47,070 nt of DNA from Hahella sp. (GTDB lineage Bacteria; Pseudomonadota; Gammaproteobacteria; Pseudomonadales; Oleiphilaceae): positions 1 through 47,070 of the forward strand of contig JANQMN010000059.1 of assembly GCA_028280065.1 (NCBI GenBank), read 5' to 3'. The translations under genes were made by a program, and so were the position numbers. Each line of letters starts with the position of its first letter. The stretch's first letter is position 1. This document shows positions 17,655-26,334 of the stretch, piece after piece. The notes below the pieces were generated by a model. It ran no database searches, was not told the origin of the DNA, and worked only from the letters and a program-made list of their open reading frames with translations.

Positions 17655-18977
17655 TTATGGATTGACCAACCAGTTATTAAGTTTTTGGACACCCTCATGA
17701 GGGTCTGCCTGGGCAGTGTTCAGTAGTTGGGCATAGCTTAAAATAAAGCTGTATTGCGCGGCTTTGTAATCGCGTTCCGCGCGGAACTTATCTCGCAAAC
17801 TGTCCAATACATCCACTACCGTTACCGTACCGAATTTGAAGGCCTGTTCTCTTGCTTCGAGAGATTTGCTTGCGGATGTTAGGGCTTTTGCAGCGGCACT
17901 GAGCGCTTTTAGGCTGGCTTGAGTTGTCAGGTAGGATGCTCTTAGTTGTCTTAAAACTGCGCGCCGGATTTCCTCTGCCTGTTGTTTAGCAATTTCCACA
18001 CGGTATTGAGACTCCTCAACACGTGCAGAAGTAGTGCCCCCTGAATAGAGAGGTACGTTAAATTGCAGAGCAGTGTAGTAAGTCTCATTGCGTCTGGTAT
18101 TTTCGTTAAGATTACCGGTATCTGACTTTCTTGCTGAAACCACCCAAGATGCCGTGGGGTAGTGCTCGGACTTTGCCTGGCCAAGATCGTACTGAGCCGC
18201 TTCGATGGCCTTTTTGCGAGATTTTAACGCTGAGTTGTTTGCAAGCGTCTTATCGACCCAATGTTGCATTGTGCCTTCAAGCGTGAAATCTATATTGGCT
18301 ACCACGGGTGACAGTTTCTCATAGACAGGCTTACCGACAACTTCCGCCAGCGCTTCACGGGTAATCGCAACCTCATTCTTTGCGGCAACTTCATTTGCCA
18401 AAATGGAGTCCAAACGTGCTTCGACTTCCAGCACGTCGGTGATCACCGCAAGCTGGCGTTCGTAACGGGAGCGCACCTGTTCCAGTTGCTTTTCTATCGC
18501 CTGACGTTCGGTAATAACAAGTTCGATATTGTCTTCGGCTGCCAGTACTTTGAAGTACCGGTCCACCAGATCTACACCTACTGATCCCAGTGTATCCTTA
18601 AAAGCTGCTTCACTCGCTTGAGTTCGTGCTTCGCTGGCCTGATAGCGTTCGAACCTGGCCATATCGAATAGCGGTTGCTGAATCACAAGAGAGTAAGTTT
18701 CACCATCATAGTATTCAGGGTCATCCGCAGCATCATCGATAAATACTTCTCTACGATTACGAGAATGCGAGGATGATGCCGAAATCTGTGGCAGCAATCC
18801 CCCCAGATTTTGCCGCTCAACTGCCTCGGCGATTTTTGCTTCAGATTCGGCAATGCGGATTCTAGGATCTTGGTTAAACGTAATATTGAATAGTTCCTCC
18901 AGGTCGGCTGCCTGTGCGGTGGACAAGGCCATTGCCATGAGGCCGGCAAACCCAACTTTTGAAATCCTGGCTTTCAT
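17655..18977 (-). CDS. TolC-family outer-membrane channel of the type I secretion system
   Basis: The protein has a signal peptide (MKARISKVGFAGLMAMALSTAQA, cleaved before ADLEELF) and two outer-membrane efflux protein repeats. Long heptad-rich helices (AESEAKIAEAVERQNLGGLLPQ; REALAEVVGKPVYEKL) alternate with short strands. It should form the trimeric outer-membrane tunnel for the ABC transporter and adaptor encoded upstream. The open frame extends to a TTG at 18989, but I chose ATG at 18977 because it gives a normal signal peptide; the product is then 440 residues, typical for PrtF/TolC-like proteins. A gap of 83 bases with a strong hairpin separates it from the adaptor gene, whereas the next gene follows after six bases. 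Confidence 0.9.
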   Translation of the reverse strand: MKARISKVGFAGLMAMALSTAQAADLEELFNITFNQDPRIRIAESEAKIAEAVERQNLGGLLPQISASSSHSRNRREVFIDDAADDPEYYDGETYSLVIQQPLFDMARFERYQASEARTQASEAAFKDTLGSVGVDLVDRYFKVLAAEDNIELVITERQAIEKQLEQVRSRYERQLAVITDVLEVEARLDSILANEVAAKNEVAITREALAEVVGKPVYEKLSPVVANIDFTLEGTMQHWVDKTLANNSALKSRKKAIEAAQYDLGQAKSEHYPTASWVVSARKSDTGNLNENTRRNETYYTALQFNVPLYSGGTTSARVEESQYRVEIAKQQAEEIRRAVLRQLRASYLTTQASLKALSAAAKALTSASKSLEAREQAFKFGTVTVVDVLDSLRDKFRAERDYKAAQYSFILSYAQLLNTAQADPHEGVQKLNNWLVNP

Positions 18978-19009
18978 CAATCTACTCAATTAGGGATAGG
19001 TTAAAGGAA

Positions 19010-19032
19010 GGCAGGGCCAATAAAGCCCTGCC
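19010..19032 (-). terminator. Intercistronic hairpin between adaptor and TolC genes
   Basis: GGCAGGGC (19010-19017) pairs perfectly with GCCCTGCC (19025-19032) around a 7-base loop. On the transcribed minus strand it is followed by TTCCTTTAA, too weak a U-tract for full termination. It may act as a partial terminator or mRNA end-protector, making less transcript for the TolC and glycosyltransferase genes than for the exporter genes. Confidence 0.5.
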
Positions 19033-19060
19033 GAAGCAGTTTATACAGTTTGCTATTGGA

Positions 19061-20548
19061 TTAATCTTCCAAGAACGAGCGTGCAAAAGCATTGGTGGCG
19101 GGTTGAGCCAGGTACTCAAACAATGTTCGAGAGCCGGTATTTATCAAAACTTCCGCCGGCATTCCAGGCACCAATGTCAAATTACCCAGAAGTTTTTGGC
19201 CTTCTTCCGTTAGTTCTACTCGCGCAAGGTAATAAGGCATACCGTTACTCTGGTCTACCAACCTGTCAGGTGATATATCGATAACCTTGCCTTCCATCAC
19301 TGGTGTCGTTGCGCTTTTAAAAGCACTGAATCGCACATCGGCGATCATGCCTGGCTGTACCCTGTCGATATCAATCGGAGATACTTGCGCTTCTACAATC
19401 AGCTGTTCGTCATCAGGCACGATATCACCGAGCGGTGTCCCGGATTGAATCACACCACCGACGGTATGTACCGACAAACCAATCACGCGACCGGATACCG
19501 GTGCCGTGATTTCCGTTCTAGCCAAGCGGTCGTTGATAGCGCTGAGCCGTTCGCGCAGATCGGTGAGTTCGGCCCGGACCTGTTTCAACTGATCGGCTGT
19601 TTCTTCCTGAAATTCTTTCTTAAGTTGCAGAATACGCAACTGCGTCTCGCCAATCTGAACTTCTGTGGCGGCAATCGAAGCTTCCTGTTCGGCAACTTCA
19701 CCGTCAAGACGCGCCTTGCTGCGTTGCAGTTCACGCAATCGTTGCTTATCCACGAATCCCTGGGCCAGTAGTTCTTGCAGTTCGCCCATTTCTTCTTCAT
19801 AGGAAGCGGAAAGCGTTTTCTGGCTGGCGATCAGAGCCTCAACCCCTTTGATTGACGCGCGTAGCTGGCTGATGCGTTTCTCAAGGACTGATATTTCGCC
19901 TGCCCTGGAGTTCGTTCGGGCTTCAAAAACCGCTTTTTCATTGGAGACAACGTCCTGAATCTTCGGATCGTCAGAAAGGGCATTATTTTTAAAATCTATC
20001 GCATCCAGGCCGTCCCGTTCGGCCAACAAGCGGGCCTCCGTGGCTTCTGCGACTGCCAGCCGGCCCAGGAGAATCCCTTGTTCCGCCCGTGACTGGGCGC
20101 TGTCCAGAACAATCAATACTTGATCTTGCTTTACAAAATCACCATCCCTTACCAAGATGTCTTTAACGATACCGCCTTCCAGATGCTGGATGGTTTTTCG
20201 GTAGTTTTTGACGGTGACTACCCCTTGGGCCAGGGCCGCGCTATCTAGCGGTGCTATGAATGCCCAACTGCCAAAGCCGCCAAAGGTGATTAACAACACA
20301 AGGATGCCGACCAGGCGAATCTTGGTTTCATTAGTATTAACTTCAGGTATTTCGCCGGTGCCATCACTACCGGATGCAGCCATATCATCAGTTTCTTGAC
20401 TGGCCTCTTGGCCAGTTGTCGAATTCGTTTCGGCATGTTTTTCAGCTGTAACTGATGGTTTTGGTTCAGTCGTTTCCTCAGAATTCAAATTGCTGTCTGC
20501 GTTCTCTGAAGGGTTTTTTTGCATATCTTCTGCGCGCTCAATACTCAT
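19061..20548 (-). CDS. HlyD/PrtE-family type I secretion adaptor (membrane fusion protein)
   Basis: The 495-residue protein has an unusually long acidic, Ser/Thr/Glu-rich cytoplasmic N-terminus (1-75), one membrane helix (about 78-98), then a periplasmic part. A half-lipoyl motif (HLEGGIVKDILVRDGDFVK, 122-140) is followed by a long coiled-coil hairpin (about 160-330, with RAELTDLRERLSAINDRLART) and the second lipoyl half (ITAPVSGRVIGLSVHTVGG). A C-terminal beta barrel follows. It bridges the inner-membrane ABC transporter and the TolC-like channel. The start ATG is preceded by GGGAGAG at a good distance, and the gene begins 16 bases after the ABC gene stop. The extra N-terminal tail is longer than in typical PrtE proteins and could contact the transporter or substrate. 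Confidence 0.92.
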   Translation of the reverse strand: MSIERAEDMQKNPSENADSNLNSEETTEPKPSVTAEKHAETNSTTGQEASQETDDMAASGSDGTGEIPEVNTNETKIRLVGILVLLITFGGFGSWAFIAPLDSAALAQGVVTVKNYRKTIQHLEGGIVKDILVRDGDFVKQDQVLIVLDSAQSRAEQGILLGRLAVAEATEARLLAERDGLDAIDFKNNALSDDPKIQDVVSNEKAVFEARTNSRAGEISVLEKRISQLRASIKGVEALIASQKTLSASYEEEMGELQELLAQGFVDKQRLRELQRSKARLDGEVAEQEASIAATEVQIGETQLRILQLKKEFQEETADQLKQVRAELTDLRERLSAINDRLARTEITAPVSGRVIGLSVHTVGGVIQSGTPLGDIVPDDEQLIVEAQVSPIDIDRVQPGMIADVRFSAFKSATTPVMEGKVIDISPDRLVDQSNGMPYYLARVELTEEGQKLLGNLTLVPGMPAEVLINTGSRTLFEYLAQPATNAFARSFLED

Positions 20549-20564
20549 CGTTTGTCTCTCCCAA

Positions 20565-22337
20565 TCACGCAGGCTTAATGCTTATAACCGGATTTGCGGC
20601 TTGTGCAGCCTTCTGTGCAGCTTCTTTCTTTTGTGCCATTTGCTGAGCCAACTGTTGTTGCGCCTGTTTCATCTTTCCAAGTACTTCATCACGCGGTCCG
20701 AACGCGGCAGCAATGCCATCGGACATCAATAAAATCTTATCCACTTGCGACAGAATAGTGTGGCGATGTGAAATTAGAACGACAGTCGTTCCTTGGGCTT
20801 TTAAGTTATGGACGGCGACTGCCAGGGCTTTGTCACCGGCGTCATCCAGGTTGGAATTGGGTTCGTCCAGGATAACCAGTTTAGGTTGTCCATACAGGGC
20901 GCGGGCCAGACCAATACGTTGTCGTTGGCCCCCCGACAAAGCGCTTCCGGAAGTTCCAATGCGGGTGTCATAGCCGTGCGGCAGGCGGAGAATGAGTTCA
21001 TGTACGCCTGCCGCCTGCGCCGCCGCCACCACGGCTTCCGGGTCCACTTCTCCAAACCGAGCGATGTTTTCACTGACGGTGCCGTCGAATAGCTCGATGT
21101 CTTGGGGCAGGTAGCCGACATGAGGGCCCAATTCTTCGCGATCCCAGCGGAAAATATCTGCGCCATCCAGTCTCACGTGCCCTTTTAAGGCGGGCCAAAT
21201 GCCAAGAATTGCTCTGGCCAGGGTGGATTTACCAGAGGCGCTTGGACCAATTATGCCAAGTACTTCGCCTTTACCCAGGGCAAAAGATATCCCTTTGATC
21301 ACTGGCTCCTTGCTGCCTGGTGGAGTAATAATCACGCCTTCTATGGAAAGCTGGCCTGTGGGTTCCGGCAGACTCATCACTTCCGGATCTTCCGGAATTT
21401 TCTCAAATAATTCTTTAATGCGACTGTACTGAGTTCGTGCCGAGCCAAATTGCTTCCAAGCACCGATCATCTGATCGATGGGAGCCAATGCCCGGCCTAA
21501 CAGGATTGAACCTGCGATCATTAAGCCTGGAGTAATTTCAAGATTGATCGCAAGATAGGCGCCGAGACCCAGAATCATCGATTGCACGGACAACCGGATA
21601 GTTTTGGACACACCGGCAAAGGCACCTGCACGGTCTGAAGCTTTTGCCTGTTGCACGAGTGCTTCCTGGTTTTTGGCAAACCAGCGTTGGCGGATATTGG
21701 AGAGCATCCCCATGGAATCGACAACTTCGGCATTGCGCAGATTGGTGCTCATGTACTGATTGGCGGCTACCGCGTTTTTGTTTGCTGCTTCCATCAGCTT
21801 GCGAGTGCTGAGCTCGTTGCATACGGCGAGAATACTTAAAATAATGGCGCTGACCAGACCAACCAGGCCGAACAGCGGATGAAATGCATACATTACCAGC
21901 AGGTAGATGGGTACCCAGGGTGTATCGAAGAAGGCAAACAATGCATTGTTGGTAAGAAATTGGCGGACGCCGTTGATATCCTGAGAGGCTTGCGCCGTGG
22001 CGGCCCGGCCGCTGGAGAAAAGAGCGCGTTTGAAACTGGCATTGAAGGCTTTGCTGGACAGCATCAGGTCGAGTTTGCCGCTGACTCTTACCATGATCCG
22101 AGATCGGACAATTTCCAGTGCGCCCAAGGTCAGGAAGAAAAGCAGGGCGATCAGTGTAAGCATGACCAGCGTACTGTGGCTGCCACTGGTGACAACACGG
22201 TCATATACCTGCAACATATATATAGCCGGTACGATCATGATCATGTTGATAAACATGCTGAATAAGCCGACCATGACAAACGAGCTGCGGCAGGCTTTGA
22301 GTGTTTCCTGTAAAGGATTGAGGTGCTCTTTCTCCAT
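20565..22337 (-). CDS. Type I secretion ABC transporter (PrtD-type permease/ATPase)
   Basis: The protein starts with a six-helix membrane domain (about 20-300) and ends with an ABC ATPase. The Walker A motif GPSASGKST is near residue 363, the signature LSGGQRQR near 464, Walker B LVILDEP near 484 and the switch His in ISHRH near 519. There is no N-terminal C39 peptidase, which places it with PrtD/AprD-type exporters that move proteins with uncleaved C-terminal signals, often RTX proteases, lipases or adhesins. I chose ATG at 22337; the frame also opens with GTG at 22346. A Gln/Ala-rich tail (KQAQQQLAQQMAQKKEAAQKAAQ) follows the ATPase. It heads the operon with HlyD, TolC and two glycosyltransferases. 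No RTX-like cargo is encoded in the window. Confidence 0.93.
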   Translation of the reverse strand: MEKEHLNPLQETLKACRSSFVMVGLFSMFINMIMIVPAIYMLQVYDRVVTSGSHSTLVMLTLIALLFFLTLGALEIVRSRIMVRVSGKLDLMLSSKAFNASFKRALFSSGRAATAQASQDINGVRQFLTNNALFAFFDTPWVPIYLLVMYAFHPLFGLVGLVSAIILSILAVCNELSTRKLMEAANKNAVAANQYMSTNLRNAEVVDSMGMLSNIRQRWFAKNQEALVQQAKASDRAGAFAGVSKTIRLSVQSMILGLGAYLAINLEITPGLMIAGSILLGRALAPIDQMIGAWKQFGSARTQYSRIKELFEKIPEDPEVMSLPEPTGQLSIEGVIITPPGSKEPVIKGISFALGKGEVLGIIGPSASGKSTLARAILGIWPALKGHVRLDGADIFRWDREELGPHVGYLPQDIELFDGTVSENIARFGEVDPEAVVAAAQAAGVHELILRLPHGYDTRIGTSGSALSGGQRQRIGLARALYGQPKLVILDEPNSNLDDAGDKALAVAVHNLKAQGTTVVLISHRHTILSQVDKILLMSDGIAAAFGPRDEVLGKMKQAQQQLAQQMAQKKEAAQKAAQAANPVISIKPA

Positions 22338-22370
22338 AATTACCACGTATTTTGCGTAAACCTAGATATT

Positions 22371-22424
22371 GCCGACTATGATTCCGTAAGCGACCATAGC
22401 GGCGCATGGCCCTGCTTTCCGCTA
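22371..22424 (-). promoter_or_regulatory. Structured leader with two mutually exclusive hairpins before the T1SS operon
   Basis: In plus-strand coordinates GCCG(a)CTATG (22371-22380) pairs with CATAGCGGC (22395-22403). TAGCGG (22397-22402) can instead pair with CCGCTA (22419-22424). The two stems share bases, so only one can form. The element lies 34 to 87 bases upstream of the ABC start codon, in the likely 5' leader. This is the shape of an attenuator or riboswitch expression platform, but no known family was recognised. The rest of the 22338-22663 gap is AT-rich divergent promoter sequence; TATACT on the minus strand near 22523 is a possible -10 box. Confidence 0.4.
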
Positions 22425-22663
22425 CTTAACCGGCTGCCTTTGTTTGAGACAATCCGGGAAGTGGTTGCATTCACGCTCTTTTTCAATGCAAGGCCAAATA
22501 AAAAAGAGGCGGGAGTATACATCAATTGGTTGCTAATTGCTCTAGATCTGTATTCAAAATAGTGGCTTTTACGTAATTCAAGCTAGTAAACTAACTACGT
22601 TTTGCATTCTATTGCAAAGATCTCGAGGATGCTGCGTTTTCCCCTTAGGTGATAATTCCACTG

Positions 22664-23710
22664 ATGTCGCAAAGTTCCGGTATTTTCTCTTTATTTCTAT
22701 TGGGTATTGGCGCCGCCTCGGTTTCCTGGTTGTTAACCTGGTCGGTCAGGCGTTTTATGCTGAATCGGGACTTTCTCACCCACCCAAATCACAGAAGTTC
22801 CCATCAGGTTCCGACACCGACCAGTGGTGGTTGGGGATTTGTTCTAGTCATGCTTGGCTGTGGCTGCTGGGTTCTCCGGAGTGAAAACATTCTCATATTT
22901 GCATGGATGTGGATAGGATCGCCACTTTTGGGTATTAGTCTGGTCGGCGGGCTTGATGACCAACGCCCATTGTCGGTAAAACTACGTTTAGCCTTGCACT
23001 TTCTTGGAGCTTTGCTCGTTGTTGCCGGGGGGCTGATGCTGGTTAAAGTAAACGAGGCTGTGGTTTGGTCTTGGGTGGTAGCCTGCTTTGGCGTTGTAGG
23101 GTTAGTCTGGCTGGTAAACCTCTACAATTTTATGGACGGTATCGACGGCATTGCGGCCACACAGGCAGTACTTATTGTCGGGAGTTGGTGGCTGGTATCC
23201 GGCGCTTTCGATGGTCAAGCAGGACTCGTCTTTAGCCCGCCTGAGCAGTTACTGGGAACGGCACTAGTTGGCGCTATGGTGGGCTTTCTGTTATTGAATT
23301 GGGCGCCTGCCAAGATTTTCATGGGAGACATCGGCAGTAATTTTCTGGGATTCGGACTTGGTTCTTGGTTGTTGATAAAAGCCATTCAGACACCTGAGCA
23401 GATATTCGCGCTACTGTTGCCTATGAGCGTATTTCTCACCGATGCTACTTACACGCTTGTACGCAGGATGTTTTCGGGGCAGGCTTTCATGCAGGCGCAT
23501 CGTAGTCATACCTACCAAATATTATCCCGGCGTTGGGGGAGTCATGCCAAAGTCGTTCTGGCCATGGTCGCCTACAATGGCCTCTGGTTGTTCCCATTAG
23601 CCATCATCGCCAGCTGGCATCCGCTTTCCGGACCGTTGAGTCTCTTTGCCGGCATTCTGCCTATCCTGATACTTGCCAACAAGGTAGGCGCCGGCTTGAT
23701 CAATGACTGA
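22664..23710 (+). CDS. WecA/WbpL-like polyprenyl-phosphate sugar-1-phosphate transferase
   Basis: This is a polytopic membrane protein of about 348 residues with around ten hydrophobic segments, in the MraY/WecA (glycosyltransferase 4 Pfam) family. Signatures are GGLDDQRPLS after the second or third helix, NFMDGIDGIAA (about 154-164), APAKIFMGDIGSNFLGF, and the cytoplasmic AHRSHTYQ loop. It transfers a sugar-1-phosphate, probably an N-acetylated hexosamine such as FucNAc or QuiNAc, to undecaprenyl phosphate and so starts O-antigen or capsule synthesis. A GTG at 22649 also opens the frame; I prefer ATG 22664 because AGGTGA lies 11 bases before it. It converges on the WbpM-like gene. WbpL and WbpM work in sequence in Pseudomonas O-antigen synthesis, which supports the pairing. 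Confidence 0.88.
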   Translation: MSQSSGIFSLFLLGIGAASVSWLLTWSVRRFMLNRDFLTHPNHRSSHQVPTPTSGGWGFVLVMLGCGCWVLRSENILIFAWMWIGSPLLGISLVGGLDDQRPLSVKLRLALHFLGALLVVAGGLMLVKVNEAVVWSWVVACFGVVGLVWLVNLYNFMDGIDGIAATQAVLIVGSWWLVSGAFDGQAGLVFSPPEQLLGTALVGAMVGFLLLNWAPAKIFMGDIGSNFLGFGLGSWLLIKAIQTPEQIFALLLPMSVFLTDATYTLVRRMFSGQAFMQAHRSHTYQILSRRWGSHAKVVLAMVAYNGLWLFPLAIIASWHPLSGPLSLFAGILPILILANKVGAGLIND

Positions 23711-23721
23711 TAGCAGTGGAG

Positions 23722-23739
23722 TCCGGGAGAATCGCCGGA
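23722..23739. terminator. Weak hairpin between convergent genes
   Basis: TCCGG (23722-23726) pairs with CCGGA (23735-23739) in the 30-base gap between two convergent stop codons. There is no T-tract on either strand, so it is only a candidate bidirectional terminator. Confidence 0.25.
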
Positions 23740-23740
23740 G

Positions 23741-25702
23741 TTAAACAGGAACAGTCTGTTTCTCGATTTTTGCTTTTTTCAGGTCTTCGACATTGCTGAC
23801 CACTGATTTTGCCAGTTTGGTTTCCTGCCAAACCAGATCTTCAATCTCATTGCTGGGTGAGAATCCAGTGGCGGAAGACAAGAGGATTTCACGGACGCTT
23901 TCGCAATCGAAAGTATGGCAGGCACGGTCAAGGCTTGTCAGCAAAGACTCGACCTGTTCCCAGGTCAGGGCTTCCTCTCGGGCTTTGAATATGCAGGGGT
24001 GAGCGGTACCTTCCGCGTTATTGCCGATCAGAAGTTCTTCATAGAGTTTTTCGCCGGGACGGAGACCGGTATAAACGATCTCAATGTCTCCGCGCAGGTT
24101 TTGGGCGTCGCGGATGCTGCAGCCCATCAAATGGACCATGCGTCTGGCAAGGGTGTCGATTTTAATCGAGTCGCCCATATCCAGCACAAAGACGTCGCCT
24201 TTGCTGCCCATGGCACCGGCTTGCAGCACCAGTAGGGCTGCCTCCGGGATGGTCATGAAAAACCGGCGGATATCCGGATGGGTCACGGTGACCGGACCGC
24301 CTTTCAATATTTGCTCCCTGAATAGCGGTACCACCGAACCTGACGAGCCCAATACATTACCGAAACGCACCATGCAGAAATGGGTGGAAGTGGTCCGTTG
24401 GGCGAGGCCCTGAAGCACCAGTTCAGCCATGCGTTTGCTGGCGCCCATGATATTAGTGGGACGAACAGCCTTGTCCGTGGAAACCAAAACAAAGGTCTCT
24501 ACGCCTGCACGCACTGCGGCTTCCGCGGCATACCAAGTGCCGAAAATATTGTTCCGAATCCCTTCGATCATATTGTGTTCGACCATCGGCACATGCTTAT
24601 AGGCGGCGGCATGGTAGAGCGTGTTGACACCGAAACTTTGCATAATGACCTGCATTCGGTGCTCTTTTTGCACGGACCCGAGGATCGGCTTAAGTTCAAT
24701 TTGGTAATTCAATTTGGAAATAGTGGTTTCGAGTTCGTGGGCGATCTTATACAGACCGTATTCCGACAGCTCAATCAGCACCAGGGTTCTGGGTTGTAAC
24801 TCGATGATTTGCCGGCAAAGTTCCGAGCCGATCGAACCGCCTGCACCGGTTACCATGACAACCTTGTCGGTAATGCATTTGCCCAAGAGACCCTGGTCGG
24901 GTGTCATTTCTTCCCGGCACAGCAAATCTTCGATTTCAATATCGCGTACTTCGGTAATTGACGCCCGGCCACTCACCACATCCTTAAAGGCAGGGATGGT
25001 CTGAACCTTAATTGGCATGGGTTCGAGTAACTGGAGAATTTGCGATCTTTCCAGGCGGGAGGAATTGCCGAGAGCGAGCAGAATGCGCGATGCGCCATAG
25101 CGTTCAATGGCTTTTGCCAGCTGTCCTGCCGGATATACCCGTAAGCCGTTAATAATAGTGCCCTGCTTTTTCGGGTCATCGTCAACGAAAATGACCGGTT
25201 GGAACTGGTTACCCTGGTACAAGGAAGAACTGAGTTGGATGCCGGAATGCCCGGCGCCATAGATAATGACGCGCTCTTTCGCTTTCATCATCTGGTGTTG
25301 GAATGTGGAGCGCACGATCAAGCGGGAACCGCCAACGAAGACTATTGCCAAGCACCAGTAGATCAATGGGGTTGAACGCGGCATGGGTGCATGCAGAAGA
25401 AAGCTGAAGGTGGCGAGCAATAACGCTGAAACACTGGTGCCGATTAACAGCACATACAGGGCATGGTTGCTCATATAGCGAATGACAGCCCGGTAAAGGC
25501 CGATTCGGATAAACAAAACAATCGTTGCGATAAGAGTTAAGGAAAATGCCAGCAGGCTGCTTTGGTTGAGAATTGACCAGCTGAGTTGATCAAGGCGGAG
25601 AAATAAGGCGGCAATTAACGATAGAGAAAGAAAAACAATATCCGCCAGCACAGACACCACGCGTTTCTGTGCACGCGGTAGTCGAAATAAAAAATCGATC
25701 AT
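23741..25702 (-). CDS. WbpM/FlaA1-family nucleotide-sugar 4,6-dehydratase (membrane-bound)
   Basis: The 653-residue protein has four N-terminal membrane helices (about 15-125), a first Rossmann-like domain with GAGHSGIQL (about 148-156), and a C-terminal extended SDR domain starting GAGGSIGSELCRQI (about 285-298). The active site reads STDKAVRPTNIMGASKRMAE (about 404-423). Met replaces the usual Tyr in the YxxxK position (M-x3-K), as in WbpM. The enzyme probably converts UDP-GlcNAc to the 4-keto-6-deoxy intermediate for QuiNAc/FucNAc-type sugars used in LPS or capsule, which would feed the neighbouring WbpL-like transferase. CAGGGA seven bases before the ATG is a good ribosome-binding site. 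Confidence 0.92.
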   Translation of the reverse strand: MIDFLFRLPRAQKRVVSVLADIVFLSLSLIAALFLRLDQLSWSILNQSSLLAFSLTLIATIVLFIRIGLYRAVIRYMSNHALYVLLIGTSVSALLLATFSFLLHAPMPRSTPLIYWCLAIVFVGGSRLIVRSTFQHQMMKAKERVIIYGAGHSGIQLSSSLYQGNQFQPVIFVDDDPKKQGTIINGLRVYPAGQLAKAIERYGASRILLALGNSSRLERSQILQLLEPMPIKVQTIPAFKDVVSGRASITEVRDIEIEDLLCREEMTPDQGLLGKCITDKVVMVTGAGGSIGSELCRQIIELQPRTLVLIELSEYGLYKIAHELETTISKLNYQIELKPILGSVQKEHRMQVIMQSFGVNTLYHAAAYKHVPMVEHNMIEGIRNNIFGTWYAAEAAVRAGVETFVLVSTDKAVRPTNIMGASKRMAELVLQGLAQRTTSTHFCMVRFGNVLGSSGSVVPLFREQILKGGPVTVTHPDIRRFFMTIPEAALLVLQAGAMGSKGDVFVLDMGDSIKIDTLARRMVHLMGCSIRDAQNLRGDIEIVYTGLRPGEKLYEELLIGNNAEGTAHPCIFKAREEALTWEQVESLLTSLDRACHTFDCESVREILLSSATGFSPSNEIEDLVWQETKLAKSVVSNVEDLKKAKIEKQTVPV

Positions 25703-25937
25703 CCGTTATCCCTGCTTTGAGGCTTATCGTTATGGGAAAGTGCGATAATTACCCTCAGTAACGACGAATTATTGTCACTGTCGAACTGAAAATGGGTTGA
25801 ATACAGCGTATTTGAGGACAAGTTGTAACAAAAAGCTATCCGCAAAAAGGCCAACTGCAAGTGCATTCTAGCAGCATTCGCTTAAATGCGTGTATAGGTA
25901 TTTGTGATAGTTTTATTGAAATTCGAGGGGGTTAAGC

Positions 25938-25973
25938 AAAAATCGGCCAAATTTCAGTGCAAAATTTAGCCGA
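25938..25973 (-). terminator. Rho-independent terminator of the lipoprotein gene
   Basis: On the minus strand TCGGC-t-AAATTT pairs with AAATTT-g-GCCGA around a 7-base loop (stem 25943-25954 with 25962-25973, one mismatch), followed directly by five Ts (25942-25938). It lies 37 bases beyond the stop of the lipoprotein gene. The remaining 25703-25937 stretch holds no gene that I can see, only the probable promoter region of the dehydratase gene. Confidence 0.8.
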
Positions 25974-26010
25974 ATGCTGTTGTGAGCATGGGTGAAGCGG
26001 GTGGAAATTT

Positions 26011-26334
26011 CTAAAACAGTTTTCCTCTACCCATGTAACAGTATGCAAACGGATGCTCCGGCTGTAGACAGGTTTGCCAGAAGGCTTCGGTGCCGTCCGG
26101 TTCCACCCAAGTCAATTGTCCCTTGCCGATTGCAAAGCCGTCGACGCAATCTCCACTCCAATTCACCGATTGCGCTTCGTATATATAGTAACGGTTAACC
26201 TTGCAGCCGTTGTCGGCAATCAGCCAAGCCTCCGGATTGTCGTATACGTAGTAATCTCCGGGTTTAGTGGTAACCGCACAGCCGGTTAAAAAACTAACAG
26301 CAATGATTGCACCCAAAATGTACGATAGTTTCAT
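26011..26334 (-). CDS. Small lipoprotein with a MORN-like motif
   Basis: The 107-residue protein begins with a lipoprotein signal (MKLSYILGAIIAVSFLTGC; lipobox LTGC, lipidated C19). Residues 58-76 (VNWSGDCVDGFAIGKGQLT) have the W-x-G-x-C-x-x-G-x-x-x-G-x-G pattern of MORN-like repeats seen in small bacterial envelope lipoproteins. Four more cysteines (44, 63, 89, 99) may form disulfides in the periplasm. The open frame continues upstream to 26376, but ATG 26334 gives the clean signal sequence and has AGGTC upstream. A strong terminator follows, so it is a single-gene unit. Function is unknown. Confidence 0.75.
   Translation of the reverse strand: MKLSYILGAIIAVSFLTGCAVTTKPGDYYVYDNPEAWLIADNGCKVNRYYIYEAQSVNWSGDCVDGFAIGKGQLTWVEPDGTEAFWQTCLQPEHPFAYCYMGRGKLF

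Noticed and set aside
22371-22440. Cyclic-di-GMP-I (GEMM) riboswitch before the T1SS operon
   Set aside because: Some resemblance (GCCGGTTAAGTAGCGG), but the conserved GCAAAGCC core and GNRA-loop arrangement are not present. Kept only as an unnamed structured leader.
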